DNA of 64,000 nt from positions 1 to 64,000 of the forward strand of contig NZ_QICJ01000015.1 of the NCBI RefSeq assembly GCF_003201105.1, read 5' to 3'. The notes beneath the pieces were generated by a model. The model saw nothing but the letters and a program-made list of their open reading frames with translations. It had not been told where the DNA came from and did no database searches. Below, one piece after another: positions 41,698-50,655 of the stretch (the stretch's first letter is position 1; each line of letters begins with the position of its first letter). The position numbers were made by a program, and so were the translations under genes. Source of the stretch: Dyella sp. AtDHG13 (GTDB lineage: Bacteria; Pseudomonadota; Gammaproteobacteria; Xanthomonadales; Rhodanobacteraceae).

Positions 41698-42726
41698 ATG
41701 GAACCCGCCCCGATCGCTCCCGCGCCGTCACCCGCCATCCGCATCGCGAGCTACGTGCTGGCGGCCATCGCCCTCGTCCTGGTGCTGGGGCTGCGCCTGC
41801 TGCCGGCGCTGTTTGCGGGCCTGCTGGTCTACGAACTGGTGCAGTCCACCGCGCCCCTGCTGGGCAAGCGCGTACCCAGCGATCGCGCCCGCGTGCTGGT
41901 GGTGGCCCTGCTGGGCACCATCGTGGTCGGCTTGCTAGTGTTGTTGATCCTCGGCGCGGTGAGCTTCCTGCGCAACGAAATCGGCAACCCGGAATTGCTC
42001 TGGCAACAGCAGCTGATGCCGCTGGTGGAAAAGGCGCGCGAGCAATTGCCAGCCACGGTCGTCGGCTGGCTGCCCGACAGCGTGGACGATCTGCGCGTGA
42101 TGGCGATGGAACTGACCCGCAAGCATTCCGTGAGCCTGCAGACCATCGGCAAGGAAGCGGCGCGCGTGTTCGTGCACATCCTGATCGGCATGGTGCTGGG
42201 CGCCATCGTGGCGCTCAGCCGCACGCGGCCCGCGCACCAGGTCGGCCCACTCGCCGCGGCGCTCGGCCTGCGCGCGCAGCGCCTGGCGGAGGCGTTCCAC
42301 AACATCGTGTTCGCGCAGATCAAGATCTCCCTGCTCAACACCGCATTCACCGCCATCTTCCTGCTCGGCGTGCTGCCGTTGATGGACATCCATGTGCCGC
42401 TGGCGAAAACGCTGGTGGTAGTCACCTTCATCGCCGGGCTGCTGCCTGTCATCGGCAACCTCATCTCCAACACCGCCATCACCATCGCGGGACTTTCCAT
42501 TTCCCTCGGCGTCGGCGTCGCTGCGCTCGGCTTCCTCATCCTCATCCACAAGCTCGAGTACTTCCTCAACGCACGCATCGTCGGCGGCCAGATCCGCGCC
42601 CGCGCATGGGAACTGCTGGTGGCGATGCTGCTGATGGAAGCCGCCTTCGGACTCGCCGGCCTCATCGCCGCGCCGATCTACTACGCCTATCTGAAGAGCG
42701 AGCTGGAGGCGGAGCGGTTGATCTGA
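41698..42726 (+). CDS. AI-2E family transporter
   Basis: A 342-residue polytopic membrane protein with seven or eight hydrophobic segments. The C-terminal LVVVTFIAGLLPVIGNLISNTAITIAGLS and ALGFLILIHKLEYFLNARIVGG are characteristic of the AI-2E/PerM/YdiK family. Family members include exporters of autoinducer-2 and Na+/H+ antiporters, so substrate is open. The start is ATG 41698; the stop is followed by a strong terminator. Confidence 0.9.
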   Translation: MEPAPIAPAPSPAIRIASYVLAAIALVLVLGLRLLPALFAGLLVYELVQSTAPLLGKRVPSDRARVLVVALLGTIVVGLLVLLILGAVSFLRNEIGNPELLWQQQLMPLVEKAREQLPATVVGWLPDSVDDLRVMAMELTRKHSVSLQTIGKEAARVFVHILIGMVLGAIVALSRTRPAHQVGPLAAALGLRAQRLAEAFHNIVFAQIKISLLNTAFTAIFLLGVLPLMDIHVPLAKTLVVVTFIAGLLPVIGNLISNTAITIAGLSISLGVGVAALGFLILIHKLEYFLNARIVGGQIRARAWELLVAMLLMEAAFGLAGLIAAPIYYAYLKSELEAERLI

Positions 42727-42774
42727 TCTGCCGACGATCCGATCACGCGGCCTTGCCTAGCTGACAAGAGAGAG

Positions 42775-42810
42775 AAGCCCTGCCATTCCGTGGCAGGGCT
42801 TCTTGCTTTT
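42775..42810 (+). terminator. Rho-independent terminator after the AI-2E gene
   Basis: AAGCCCTGCCA (42775-42785) and TGGCAGGGCTT (42791-42801) form a perfect 11 bp stem with loop TTCCG, followed by CTTGCTTTT. Confidence 0.88.
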
Positions 42811-43122
42811 GGCGCGCAGAAGGAGGCGCCGGAGCCTCTTGAGATGCAATTGTAGGAAAAGCCCTACATGCTTCCTGTCACATTTTCTCGCGAATTTTGC
42901 GGAAAATCATGCACTTGCGATATCGCAAAAACAAACGGTTGAGTAAAAATTTTGTTCCGTGCTACACCTGATCTTGCGGCCAATTCAGCTAGCCGTAACT
43001 CAATGGGGTGCCGCTGTCGTAAGGATTTTTCTACGACGGAACCGTGTCGGGAGGGAGCCGCCACGTGTTCTGAAGTGCGGCAGCAACGATCGGGACATCA
43101 TTGCTTTACTTGGGGAGACAAC
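42811..43122 (+). promoter_or_regulatory. Upstream region of the second TonB-dependent receptor
   Basis: This A/T-rich stretch has no gene. It contains a perfect 14 bp palindrome TTGCGATATCGCAA at 42915-42928. Just downstream lies a plausible sigma-70 pair, TTGAGT at 42939-42944 and GCTACA at 42961-42966, with 16 bases between. A palindrome abutting the -35 box suggests repression or activation by a dimeric regulator. The remaining leader of about 150 bases ends with GGGGAG before the ATG at 43123. Confidence 0.5.
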
Positions 43123-45945
43123 ATGTTGAAGTCTAAGCTCACGGTTGCCGTGCTGGCAGCCATGGCGTTGGCCTATTCGCACGCTTATGCGGCCACCGCA
43201 ACGCCCGACCCGCAAGATACGTCGAGTTCGCAGGACACCGCGCAGAGCGACAAGGCCAAGAAGCTCGAGGCCGTGACCGTCACCGGTTCGCTCATTCCGC
43301 AATCGCAGATCGAAACGTCGGCGCCGGTCACCACGATCACCGCCGAAGACATGAAGGTGCGCGGCTTCAACTCCGTCGCCGAAGCGTTGCAGCAATCCTC
43401 GTTCGCCACCGGTAGCGTGCAGGGCGCCAGTACATCCGCGAGCTTCACCCAGGGTGCGCAGACGCTCAGCATATTCGGCCTGCCAGTGGGCTTCGTGAAG
43501 TACCTCATCGACGGTCGCCCGTTGGGCAACTTCCCGGCGCTGTACAACGGCAGCGATTCGTTCAACAACCTCAGCGGCATCCCGATGGACATGGTCGATC
43601 ATATCGACATCCTGCCAGGTGGCCAGTCGTCGCTGTACGGTTCGGACGCCATCGCCGGCGTGATCAACATCGTGCTCAAGAAGAAGATCGATGCGCCGAC
43701 CATCGATGCCCGTTACGGCTGGTATTCCGGTGGCGGCGGCGCCGATCGCCGCATCAGCTTCGCCGACAGCTGGAACGTGGGCAAACTCAATATTCTCGCC
43801 GGCGGACAGTTCGAGAGTTCGCAGCCGATCTGGGCCTTCGATCGCGACCTGACCAAGCAGTACTTCACCAAGGGCACCAGCGCCGCCACGGCCTCGCGCG
43901 ACTTCCTGGTGTACAGCCCGTTCTCCGGTCACTACTACTTTGAAGATCCGGACAACTGCTCCAACACCACCAGCCTGTTCCACGGCACGGAAGGCCTGCA
44001 GCATCGCAGCGGCGGACGCACCTATTGCGGCACGTTCTATTCGCCGGGCTACCGCACGCTGAAGAACGACGCCAAGACGGCCAACGTCTATACGCACGCC
44101 ACGTTCGACGTGAACGAGAACCTGCAGCTGTACGGTGATTTCCTCTACAACTACCAGGAGCAGAAGTTCACCTCGGGTGCGCAGTACACCTGGTGGGGCA
44201 GCAGCGACTTCGGCAACGCCTTCTACGATCCGAATCTCGACGACTTCGTGTCGCTGCAGCGCGCATTCGCGCCGGAGGAAGTGGGCGGCTTCCACAACAT
44301 CATGGACAAGCAGACGGAGAACTCCTACATGCTGACCCTGGGTGCCAAGGGCACCTTCGGCCAGTCCAACTGGGATTACGACCTCGGCTTCACCCACTCG
44401 GACGACAAATTGGAAGTGCGCAACTTCGACCGCTTCGCCGGCGCGATGGACGCCTACTTCCAGAAGAACGTGCTGGGTCCGCAGCAGGGCCTGGACCCGT
44501 ACTACAACAGTTATCCGGTCTTTTCGCCGAACTACGCGAATTTCTACAAGACCATTTCGCCGGCCGATTTCAAGGCCATGACCGGCTACACCACGACCAA
44601 TGCGAAGACCTGGGACAACATGATCCGCGGCCAGGTCACCAACAGTTCGCTGTTCGTGCTGCCGGGTGGCGACGCCGGTATCGCGGTGGTGGCCGAAGGC
44701 GGCAACCAGGGTTGGTCCTACGTTCCCGACCAGCGCCTGCTCGATGGCGACATCTGGGGTCGTTCGGACGTGCAGGGCGGTGGCCACCGCTCGCGCTACG
44801 CGCTCACCACCGAGTTGCGCCTGCCGCTGCTCAACCAGCTGACGCTGGACGCCGCGGGCCGTTACGACAGCTACAGCGTCGATGGCCACGACGTGAGCCA
44901 TGGCACCTACAACCTGGGCCTGGAATACCGGCCGTTCGAATCCTTGCTGCTGCGCGGCCGCTATGGCACGGCATTCAAGGTGCCCACGCTGTCGGACGAG
45001 TTCCAGGGCGAGAGCGGCTACTACGCCTTCGTTCCCGACTATCTCAACTGCGCCCGGCTGGGCCATTCGCCCGCGGACATTGCCAACTGCCCGGCGCCGT
45101 ACGACAACACCCAGTACCACGGCGAGCAGTCGGGCAATACGGCGTTGAAGCCGATCACTGCCAACGTGTGGAGCTACGGCTTCGTGTGGTCGCCAGTCGC
45201 ACGCATGTCCTTCAGCGTGGACTACTACCACTACAACATCACCAATGAGGTGGCGATCGAAGACGCCGACAAGCTCTCGCAGGCGGAATACCTGTGCGAT
45301 ATCGGCACGCTCGACAAGAACTCTCCCACGTGCGCGAATGCGTTCGCCAAGATCACCCGCAACATCTCGACCAATCCGGCGCTGCTGGGCCAGATCCAGT
45401 CGATCCTGACGCCGAAGGTGAACGTGGCGAGCGAGCGCGACAATGCGCTCGTTGCCGAGTTCAGCTACGGCTGGAGCATGGGCAGCCTGGGCAACATGTC
45501 TTTCGACACCTCCTACAGCGACGTGCTCAAGCACCAGATCCAGCAGTACCCGGGCGACCCGCTGATCGACGTGCTGCGCCATCCGTACTACAGCACCGAC
45601 TTCAAGACCAAGGTCAACGGCTCGCTGACGTGGACGCCGAACGACCAGTGGAGCGGCACGGTGTATTTCAACCGTTACGGTTCGACGCCGAACTACCTGG
45701 CGACCGTGGCCGACAACTATACGGTGGCAGGCACCGGCAGGCTGGCTCCGTGGATCATCTACAACGCCAGCGTGACCTACAACCCGATCAAGAACCTGGG
45801 TCTGTCGTTCCTGGTCAACAACGTGTTCAACAAGATGCCGCCGGAAGATCACAGCTACCCGGGCACCACGGCATCGGCGTACAACGACACGAACTACAAC
45901 GTGTACGGCCGCGCGTACTACGTCGAAGCGAACTACAAGTTCTAA
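43123..45945 (+). CDS. TonB-dependent receptor (second, substrate unknown)
   Basis: A 940-residue outer-membrane receptor. A signal peptide (MLKSKLTVAVLAAMALAYSHAYA) and a linker lead to the plug (LEAVTVTGSLIPQSQIETSAP) with SLYGSDAIAGVINIVLKK, followed by the barrel and a C-terminal ARAYYVEANYKF ending in Phe. A GGGGAG site precedes ATG 43123. This lineage (GSLIP/R..., SLYGSDAIAGVINI) is often expanded in Xanthomonadales and sphingomonads and is linked to peptides, siderophores or plant/animal compounds. It is convergent with a TPR-sulfotransferase gene and shares its terminator. Confidence 0.94.
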   Translation: MLKSKLTVAVLAAMALAYSHAYAATATPDPQDTSSSQDTAQSDKAKKLEAVTVTGSLIPQSQIETSAPVTTITAEDMKVRGFNSVAEALQQSSFATGSVQGASTSASFTQGAQTLSIFGLPVGFVKYLIDGRPLGNFPALYNGSDSFNNLSGIPMDMVDHIDILPGGQSSLYGSDAIAGVINIVLKKKIDAPTIDARYGWYSGGGGADRRISFADSWNVGKLNILAGGQFESSQPIWAFDRDLTKQYFTKGTSAATASRDFLVYSPFSGHYYFEDPDNCSNTTSLFHGTEGLQHRSGGRTYCGTFYSPGYRTLKNDAKTANVYTHATFDVNENLQLYGDFLYNYQEQKFTSGAQYTWWGSSDFGNAFYDPNLDDFVSLQRAFAPEEVGGFHNIMDKQTENSYMLTLGAKGTFGQSNWDYDLGFTHSDDKLEVRNFDRFAGAMDAYFQKNVLGPQQGLDPYYNSYPVFSPNYANFYKTISPADFKAMTGYTTTNAKTWDNMIRGQVTNSSLFVLPGGDAGIAVVAEGGNQGWSYVPDQRLLDGDIWGRSDVQGGGHRSRYALTTELRLPLLNQLTLDAAGRYDSYSVDGHDVSHGTYNLGLEYRPFESLLLRGRYGTAFKVPTLSDEFQGESGYYAFVPDYLNCARLGHSPADIANCPAPYDNTQYHGEQSGNTALKPITANVWSYGFVWSPVARMSFSVDYYHYNITNEVAIEDADKLSQAEYLCDIGTLDKNSPTCANAFAKITRNISTNPALLGQIQSILTPKVNVASERDNALVAEFSYGWSMGSLGNMSFDTSYSDVLKHQIQQYPGDPLIDVLRHPYYSTDFKTKVNGSLTWTPNDQWSGTVYFNRYGSTPNYLATVADNYTVAGTGRLAPWIIYNASVTYNPIKNLGLSFLVNNVFNKMPPEDHSYPGTTASAYNDTNYNVYGRAYYVEANYKF

Positions 45946-45967
45946 GCCGCTTCCGACGTTGCCATGC

Positions 45968-45997
45968 AAAAAGGCCCCGCACGTGCGGGGCCTTTTT
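45968..45997. terminator. Bidirectional terminator
   Basis: AAAAAGGCCCCGCACG and its mirror form a perfect 30-base palindrome with A5 on one side and T5 on the other, so it works on both strands. It lies between the stops of the second receptor and the TPR-sulfotransferase. Confidence 0.93.
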
Positions 45998-46013
45998 GTT
46001 GCACGGTTCATCT

Positions 46014-47591
46014 TCAGTCACGAACGGCGATGCCCTCGTGTTCAAGCAAGAGGCGCAGGGCATCCATGGGTGCGCCGTAGCGCTTCCAGCGTTGCAGCGA
46101 CCGACGGTTCATGGGCTCGCGCACTTGTACGGCGCTTGCGGTCGACACCGGCGAACTGTTTTCGTGGAAATGGAGGCAGGCGTCGTTCCAGTCCAGGCCG
46201 CAGAAGTCGATGATGCGTCGCGACTGGCCCGCCTGGTCGTCGACGAGCGCCTCGTAGTCGACTTCGAGGATGCGACCGGGCAGCACGCGCTGCCAATGGG
46301 CCATCAGGCGATCGAATCCCACGTAGTAGTGCCCGGTGTCCTCTAGGTCGAACGAGTAGTCATAGTGCGGTGTCGTCAGGCTGAAAAGCTGCCTGAAATT
46401 GCTCAGGCAGGTGTCCATGGGGTCGCGCCGCAGGCAGATGATCCGTGCGTTTGGCAATGCACGTGCGATGAAGCCTGCATAGAGGAAGTTCTGCGGCAGC
46501 TTGTCGATGAAGCGCGGACGAGCGCCGGTGCCCGGCCGTGTGCTCGCGATGTAATGTCGCCCCAGTTGTGCCGGGTCCACCGAGAGCGCACGCATAATGG
46601 TGTCTTCATCCAGCAGCAGCGGCGTGCGGCTGCCCGACAGACGCTTCAGGACCAGGCCGAAATTCTGCAGCTCGCTCGCCGTCTGTACGTCAGGATGATT
46701 GCTGACGATGCGTTCTACCAGCGTGGTCCCGGAGCGGGGCATGCCGATGATGAACAACGGCTCGCCGCTGTCGTGTCCCTCGGCGGCGGCATCCGTTCCA
46801 GGAAAGGCCTTGATCAGCGCGTCGAAGAGCGCACGGTCGCGTTCGCGGCGATAGCCGCGTCCCCGCCCGCCGGCTGCCTTGCCCTTGGAAAGGTGATCGA
46901 ATGCGGCGCCATAGTCCCCCAGATCCTCGCACTCCTTGGCCAGCGCCAGCTGCATGTACATCCGCGCCAAGTCATTGTCGGCGGCGTCGGCAAGCCGTTG
47001 CTCCAGGCGGTCGCGGTGATGGCGCTGAGGCGTCTGTCGCCGCGCGTGCGCCAGGGTGAAGTGCGCGCGCCAGGCGCTCGGATCGAGCGCTATGCAGGTT
47101 TCCAGTTCGCGCTCGGCGTCGTCCAGGCGCCCCATGGCGATCAGTGACGATGCCAGGTTGTAGTGGTAGTGCGCGCTATGCGGAGCCAGCGTGGTGGCGC
47201 GGGTGAACGCCTCGCATGCTTTCTGGTGCGCGTTGGCCAGCGTGTAGACCACGCCCAGTGTATCGAGCTGCATGGCGTCGGCGGGCGCCAGCGCCAATGT
47301 GCGATCAGCCTCGGCAAGAGCCTCCGCGGTGAGATGGCAAGCAGACAGTATCCGCGCGAACTGGCTGCCGTAGAGGCTGTTGCCAGGTTCCAGCGTGGCC
47401 GCATAGCCCATGTGCCGCGCAGCGGCCTGAAGCTGCCCGAGCTCCAGGGACGCCACGCCGAGCATGTAGTGCAGCCCGGCGTTCTCCGACATTGTGCGCA
47501 GCAGCGGCATGCCAAGTTGGAGCACGCGCTGCCATTCCCGCCCGTTGAACGCGGAAAGGGTCTGATCGTAGATCTTGGCTAGGTCGGTCAT
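46014..47591 (-). CDS. TPR-repeat sulfotransferase
   Basis: A 525-residue protein. The N-terminal about 200 residues are TPR repeats (LHYMLGVASLELGQLQAAARHM, HSAHYHYNLASSLIAMGRLDDAERELETCIALDP). The C-terminal half is a PAPS-dependent sulfotransferase domain with the 5'-phosphosulfate loop LFIIGMPRSGTTLVERIVSNHP and a RIICLRRDPMDTCLSNF 3'-phosphate element. No signal peptide is seen, so it is cytosolic. Such proteins are repeatedly found next to TonB-dependent receptors in these bacteria. The acceptor is unknown. Confidence 0.92.
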   Translation of the reverse strand: MTDLAKIYDQTLSAFNGREWQRVLQLGMPLLRTMSENAGLHYMLGVASLELGQLQAAARHMGYAATLEPGNSLYGSQFARILSACHLTAEALAEADRTLALAPADAMQLDTLGVVYTLANAHQKACEAFTRATTLAPHSAHYHYNLASSLIAMGRLDDAERELETCIALDPSAWRAHFTLAHARRQTPQRHHRDRLEQRLADAADNDLARMYMQLALAKECEDLGDYGAAFDHLSKGKAAGGRGRGYRRERDRALFDALIKAFPGTDAAAEGHDSGEPLFIIGMPRSGTTLVERIVSNHPDVQTASELQNFGLVLKRLSGSRTPLLLDEDTIMRALSVDPAQLGRHYIASTRPGTGARPRFIDKLPQNFLYAGFIARALPNARIICLRRDPMDTCLSNFRQLFSLTTPHYDYSFDLEDTGHYYVGFDRLMAHWQRVLPGRILEVDYEALVDDQAGQSRRIIDFCGLDWNDACLHFHENSSPVSTASAVQVREPMNRRSLQRWKRYGAPMDALRLLLEHEGIAVRD

Positions 47592-47648
47592 GGCTGCCGG
47601 TGGCGGAGGGCGCGCGAAACCGGATAGTAACCGCAGGCCGCCAATGCG

Positions 47649-49628
47649 CTATCCCGCCAGCATCGCCTTGATCTTCGCCATGTGCGACTCCGCCGTCTCG
47701 CGCACCACTTCCTTGTCCGCGTCCGGGTCCTTGCCTTGCCAGTGCAGGTCGTCCTGCGGCAGTTCGTGGAGGAAGCGGCTGGGCTGGTTGCTGTGCACTT
47801 CGCCGTAGCGCTTGGTCTTGGCGGACCAGGACAGGGTGAGCATTTCCTTGGCGCGGGTGATGCCTACGTACATGAGGCGGCGTTCTTCATCGATGCGGCC
47901 TTCGTCGATGGCGCCGTCGTGCGGCAGGGTGCCTTCCTCGCAGCCGACGATGAAGACGAAGCGGAATTCCAGGCCCTTGGCCGCGTGCAGGGTCATCATG
48001 CGCACGGCGTTGCCGGGTTCGTCGCGGTCGGCGTGGGTGAGCAGGGCGAGCTGGGCGGCAAGGTCGCCGGTGGTGTTGTCGTTGCGCTGCATGGCGCGGA
48101 ACCACTCGGCGAGCTCGCGCAGGTTGCCCAGGCGCCGCTCGCGCAGCGTGGCATCGGTGGTGCTGGCGGCGATCTGGGCGGCGTAGCCGGTGCGTTCGAG
48201 CACGGTGTTCACCAGATCGGCGGCGCTCTGGTGCAGCGACGCGCTGCGCAGCTCGTCCATCAGCTGGGTGAAGGAGGCCAGCGCCGAGGCCGGCCGCGGC
48301 GACAGCTGGCGTAGCACTGCATCGCTGCGGGCGGCTTCCAGCAGGGGCGCGTGACGCGTCTGCGCGATCTCGCCCAGCTTTTCCAGCGTGGTGGCGCCGA
48401 TCTCGCGCTTGGGCACGTTCACCACGCGCAGGAAGGCCGCGTCATCGCTGGGGTTGGTCAGCAGGCGCAGGTAGCACAGCAGGTCTTTCACTTCCGCGCG
48501 GTCGAGAAAGCTCAGCGCGCCAGACAGGTGATAGGGCACGCGCGCCAGGCGCAGCGCCTTTTCCAGCGGACGCGCCTGGAAATTGCCGCGATAGAGGATG
48601 GCGATGTCGTGCCAGCGCGCCTTGTGTTTCTCGGCCAGCGTGGCGGCGATGGCGGCCACGCGCTCGGCCTCGTGCTCGTTTTCCTTGCATTCCAGCACGC
48701 GGATCTGCGGGCCTTCCGGGTGCTCGCTCCACAGCTTCTTTTCATGAAGATGCGGATTGTTGGCGATCAGCTTGTTGGCGGCGCGCAGGATGCGCTTGCC
48801 GCAGCGGTAGTTCTGTTCCAGCTTGATCACGCGCAGGTTCGGCCAGTCCTTGCCGAGCTGGTCGATGTTCTCCGGGTTCGCGCCACGCCACGCATAGATC
48901 GACTGGTCATCGTCACCCACGCAGGTGAAGCTGCCGCGTTCGCCGGCCAGCGCCTTGAGCAGGCGGTACTGCGCGTCGTTGGTGTCCTGGTACTCGTCCA
49001 CCAGCAGGTAGCGCAGGCGCTCGCGCCAGACGGTGCGGCATTCCTCGTCGGTTTCCAGGATGCGCAGCGGCAGGCGGATCAGGTCGTCGAAGTCCACCGC
49101 GTTGAACGCGTTCAGGCGCTGCTGGTAGAGCTGGTAGATGGTCGCGGCATCGAGCTCGCGCGGGCTGCGCGCGGCGGCCAGGGCTTCCTCGGGCGACAGC
49201 GCGGCGTTCTTCGCGCGGCTGACCAGGTTGCGGATGGCGAACAGCGCATCGGGCTTGATGCCCTTGGGCGCCAGCTCCTTGATGATGCCTTCGCTGTCGT
49301 CGGCGTCGAGTACCGAAAAGCCCTTGCGCAGGCCCGCGCGCGCGTGCTCCATCTGCAGGAACTTCAGGCCCAGCGCGTGGAAGGTGCACACGGTCAGCGC
49401 GGCGGCGTCCTCGGTGCTGATCAGCTTGGCCACGCGCTCGCGCATTTCCTTCGCCGCCTTGTTGGTGAAGGTGATGGCGGCGATGCGCGAGGGCGCGAGC
49501 TTCTTGCGTGCGATGAGATAGGCGATCTTCTGCGTGATCACCGAGGTCTTGCCAGAACCTGCGCCAGCCAATACCAGCAGCGGGCCGTCGCAGTGTTCGA
49601 CGGCGGCCAATTGTTGGGGGTTGAGCAT
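47649..49628 (-). CDS. rep: ATP-dependent DNA helicase Rep (UvrD/Rep family)
   Basis: A 659-residue superfamily 1A 3'-5' helicase. It starts MLNPQQLAAVEHCDGPLLVLAGAGSGKT, with the Walker A at about 22-29. Further motifs are AAITFTNKAAKEMRERV, LLVDEYQDTNDAQYRLL (motif II DEYQDT), VGDDDQSIYAWRGANPENI (motif III) and MTLHAAKGLEFRFVFIVGCEEG (motifs V-VI region). Its length and the Rep-type start distinguish it from the longer UvrD. It assists replication restart and clears proteins from DNA. Confidence 0.95.
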   Translation of the reverse strand: MLNPQQLAAVEHCDGPLLVLAGAGSGKTSVITQKIAYLIARKKLAPSRIAAITFTNKAAKEMRERVAKLISTEDAAALTVCTFHALGLKFLQMEHARAGLRKGFSVLDADDSEGIIKELAPKGIKPDALFAIRNLVSRAKNAALSPEEALAAARSPRELDAATIYQLYQQRLNAFNAVDFDDLIRLPLRILETDEECRTVWRERLRYLLVDEYQDTNDAQYRLLKALAGERGSFTCVGDDDQSIYAWRGANPENIDQLGKDWPNLRVIKLEQNYRCGKRILRAANKLIANNPHLHEKKLWSEHPEGPQIRVLECKENEHEAERVAAIAATLAEKHKARWHDIAILYRGNFQARPLEKALRLARVPYHLSGALSFLDRAEVKDLLCYLRLLTNPSDDAAFLRVVNVPKREIGATTLEKLGEIAQTRHAPLLEAARSDAVLRQLSPRPASALASFTQLMDELRSASLHQSAADLVNTVLERTGYAAQIAASTTDATLRERRLGNLRELAEWFRAMQRNDNTTGDLAAQLALLTHADRDEPGNAVRMMTLHAAKGLEFRFVFIVGCEEGTLPHDGAIDEGRIDEERRLMYVGITRAKEMLTLSWSAKTKRYGEVHSNQPSRFLHELPQDDLHWQGKDPDADKEVVRETAESHMAKIKAMLAG

Positions 49629-49773
49629 AGGAAACGCGTCGGCGAAGGCGGCGCACGATGGTAGCAGAGCCGGATACCCCGGCCGGAGCGTGTCGTATAT
49701 TCTTGCGATGGGGCCCGGCCGCCGGCCCTGGCAAGCCTTGCAGGCGGCGCCACATCACCAGGGAGCGCGTGAT

Positions 49774-50577
49774 ATGACGAAGACGGCATGCTTTGTGGTT
49801 TCCCTTGGCCTGCTGATCGGCCTGCCTTGCCTTGCACGGGCCCAGGAAGGCCAGACCCCGCTGACTGCCGCGGACAAGGCCAGGCTGGAGCGCCAGCAGC
49901 AGGTGCTGAGCGAGCCCGACATCGTTTGGGCCCATCCGGACCTACGCTATCGGGAGCTGGGCACTGAGGCCTACCGCAGCGGCAGCAAGCAGCGCGCGCT
50001 GGGCATGCTGCTGGAGGCGTCGCGCTACGGGGACAAGCCCTCGCAGGCGATGATCGCCGCCATGTACTGGAACGGCGATGGCGTGGATGTCGATCGCCCG
50101 CGCGCCTATGCGTGGATGGATCTCGCCGCCGACCGCGGCTACCGCGACCTGATCGTCCAGCGCGAGCTGTACTGGAGCCGCCTCAACGACGCCGAGCGCG
50201 AGGAAGCCCTGAAGATCGGACAGGAGGTCTACGCCGAGTATTCGGACGAGCAAGGCCGTCGGCGGCTGGCGCTTCAGCTCGGCCGTGGCGGCCGCCGGAT
50301 CACGGGCAGCCACGCCGGCTACGTCGGCAACGGCATGGCCTCGGGCGCCTACAGCTCGCTCATGACCCTGGATCGCGCCTCCGGCGCGCATCTGGACCTG
50401 GATGCCAACCGGTTCAACCTCCAGGACCTTTACGGCAGCACGCTCTGGAACGCCGACCAGTACCTCAGCCTGAAGGATCGCCAGTGGCAGCTGAAGGGGC
50501 CGCTGCAGGGCAATGTCGAGGTGGGGCCGCTGCAGGCCGTGCGTCCTTCCGCCAGCGAGACGCAACCGCCCGCGTAA
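49774..50577 (+). CDS. Exported Sel1-repeat-like protein
   Basis: A 267-residue protein with a signal peptide (MTKTACFVVSLGLLIGLPCLARA). A Sel1/TPR-like region follows (AYRSGSKQRALGMLLEASRYGDKPSQAMIAAMYWNGDGVDVDRPRAYAWMDLAADRGY), then an unassigned C-terminal part with HLDLDANRFNLQDLYGSTLWNADQYL. GGGAG lies upstream of the ATG at 49774. Sel1 repeats scaffold protein contacts; the partner is unknown. Confidence 0.85.
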   Translation: MTKTACFVVSLGLLIGLPCLARAQEGQTPLTAADKARLERQQQVLSEPDIVWAHPDLRYRELGTEAYRSGSKQRALGMLLEASRYGDKPSQAMIAAMYWNGDGVDVDRPRAYAWMDLAADRGYRDLIVQRELYWSRLNDAEREEALKIGQEVYAEYSDEQGRRRLALQLGRGGRRITGSHAGYVGNGMASGAYSSLMTLDRASGAHLDLDANRFNLQDLYGSTLWNADQYLSLKDRQWQLKGPLQGNVEVGPLQAVRPSASETQPPA

Positions 50578-50655
50578 TCGCGCGGCCCGGTTGCGCCATC
50601 AGGCGGCGCGGCCCGCCATAATCCGTGCCCGTTCTTCAATGCGTAAGGATGCAGC

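Noticed and set aside
43000-46011. Very long antisense open frame (about 1000 codons) on the minus strand across the second TonB-dependent receptor
   Set aside because: It is the complement of a clear receptor gene. It is rich in Val/Arg/Gly/His and matches no family; such frames arise from high GC codon bias.
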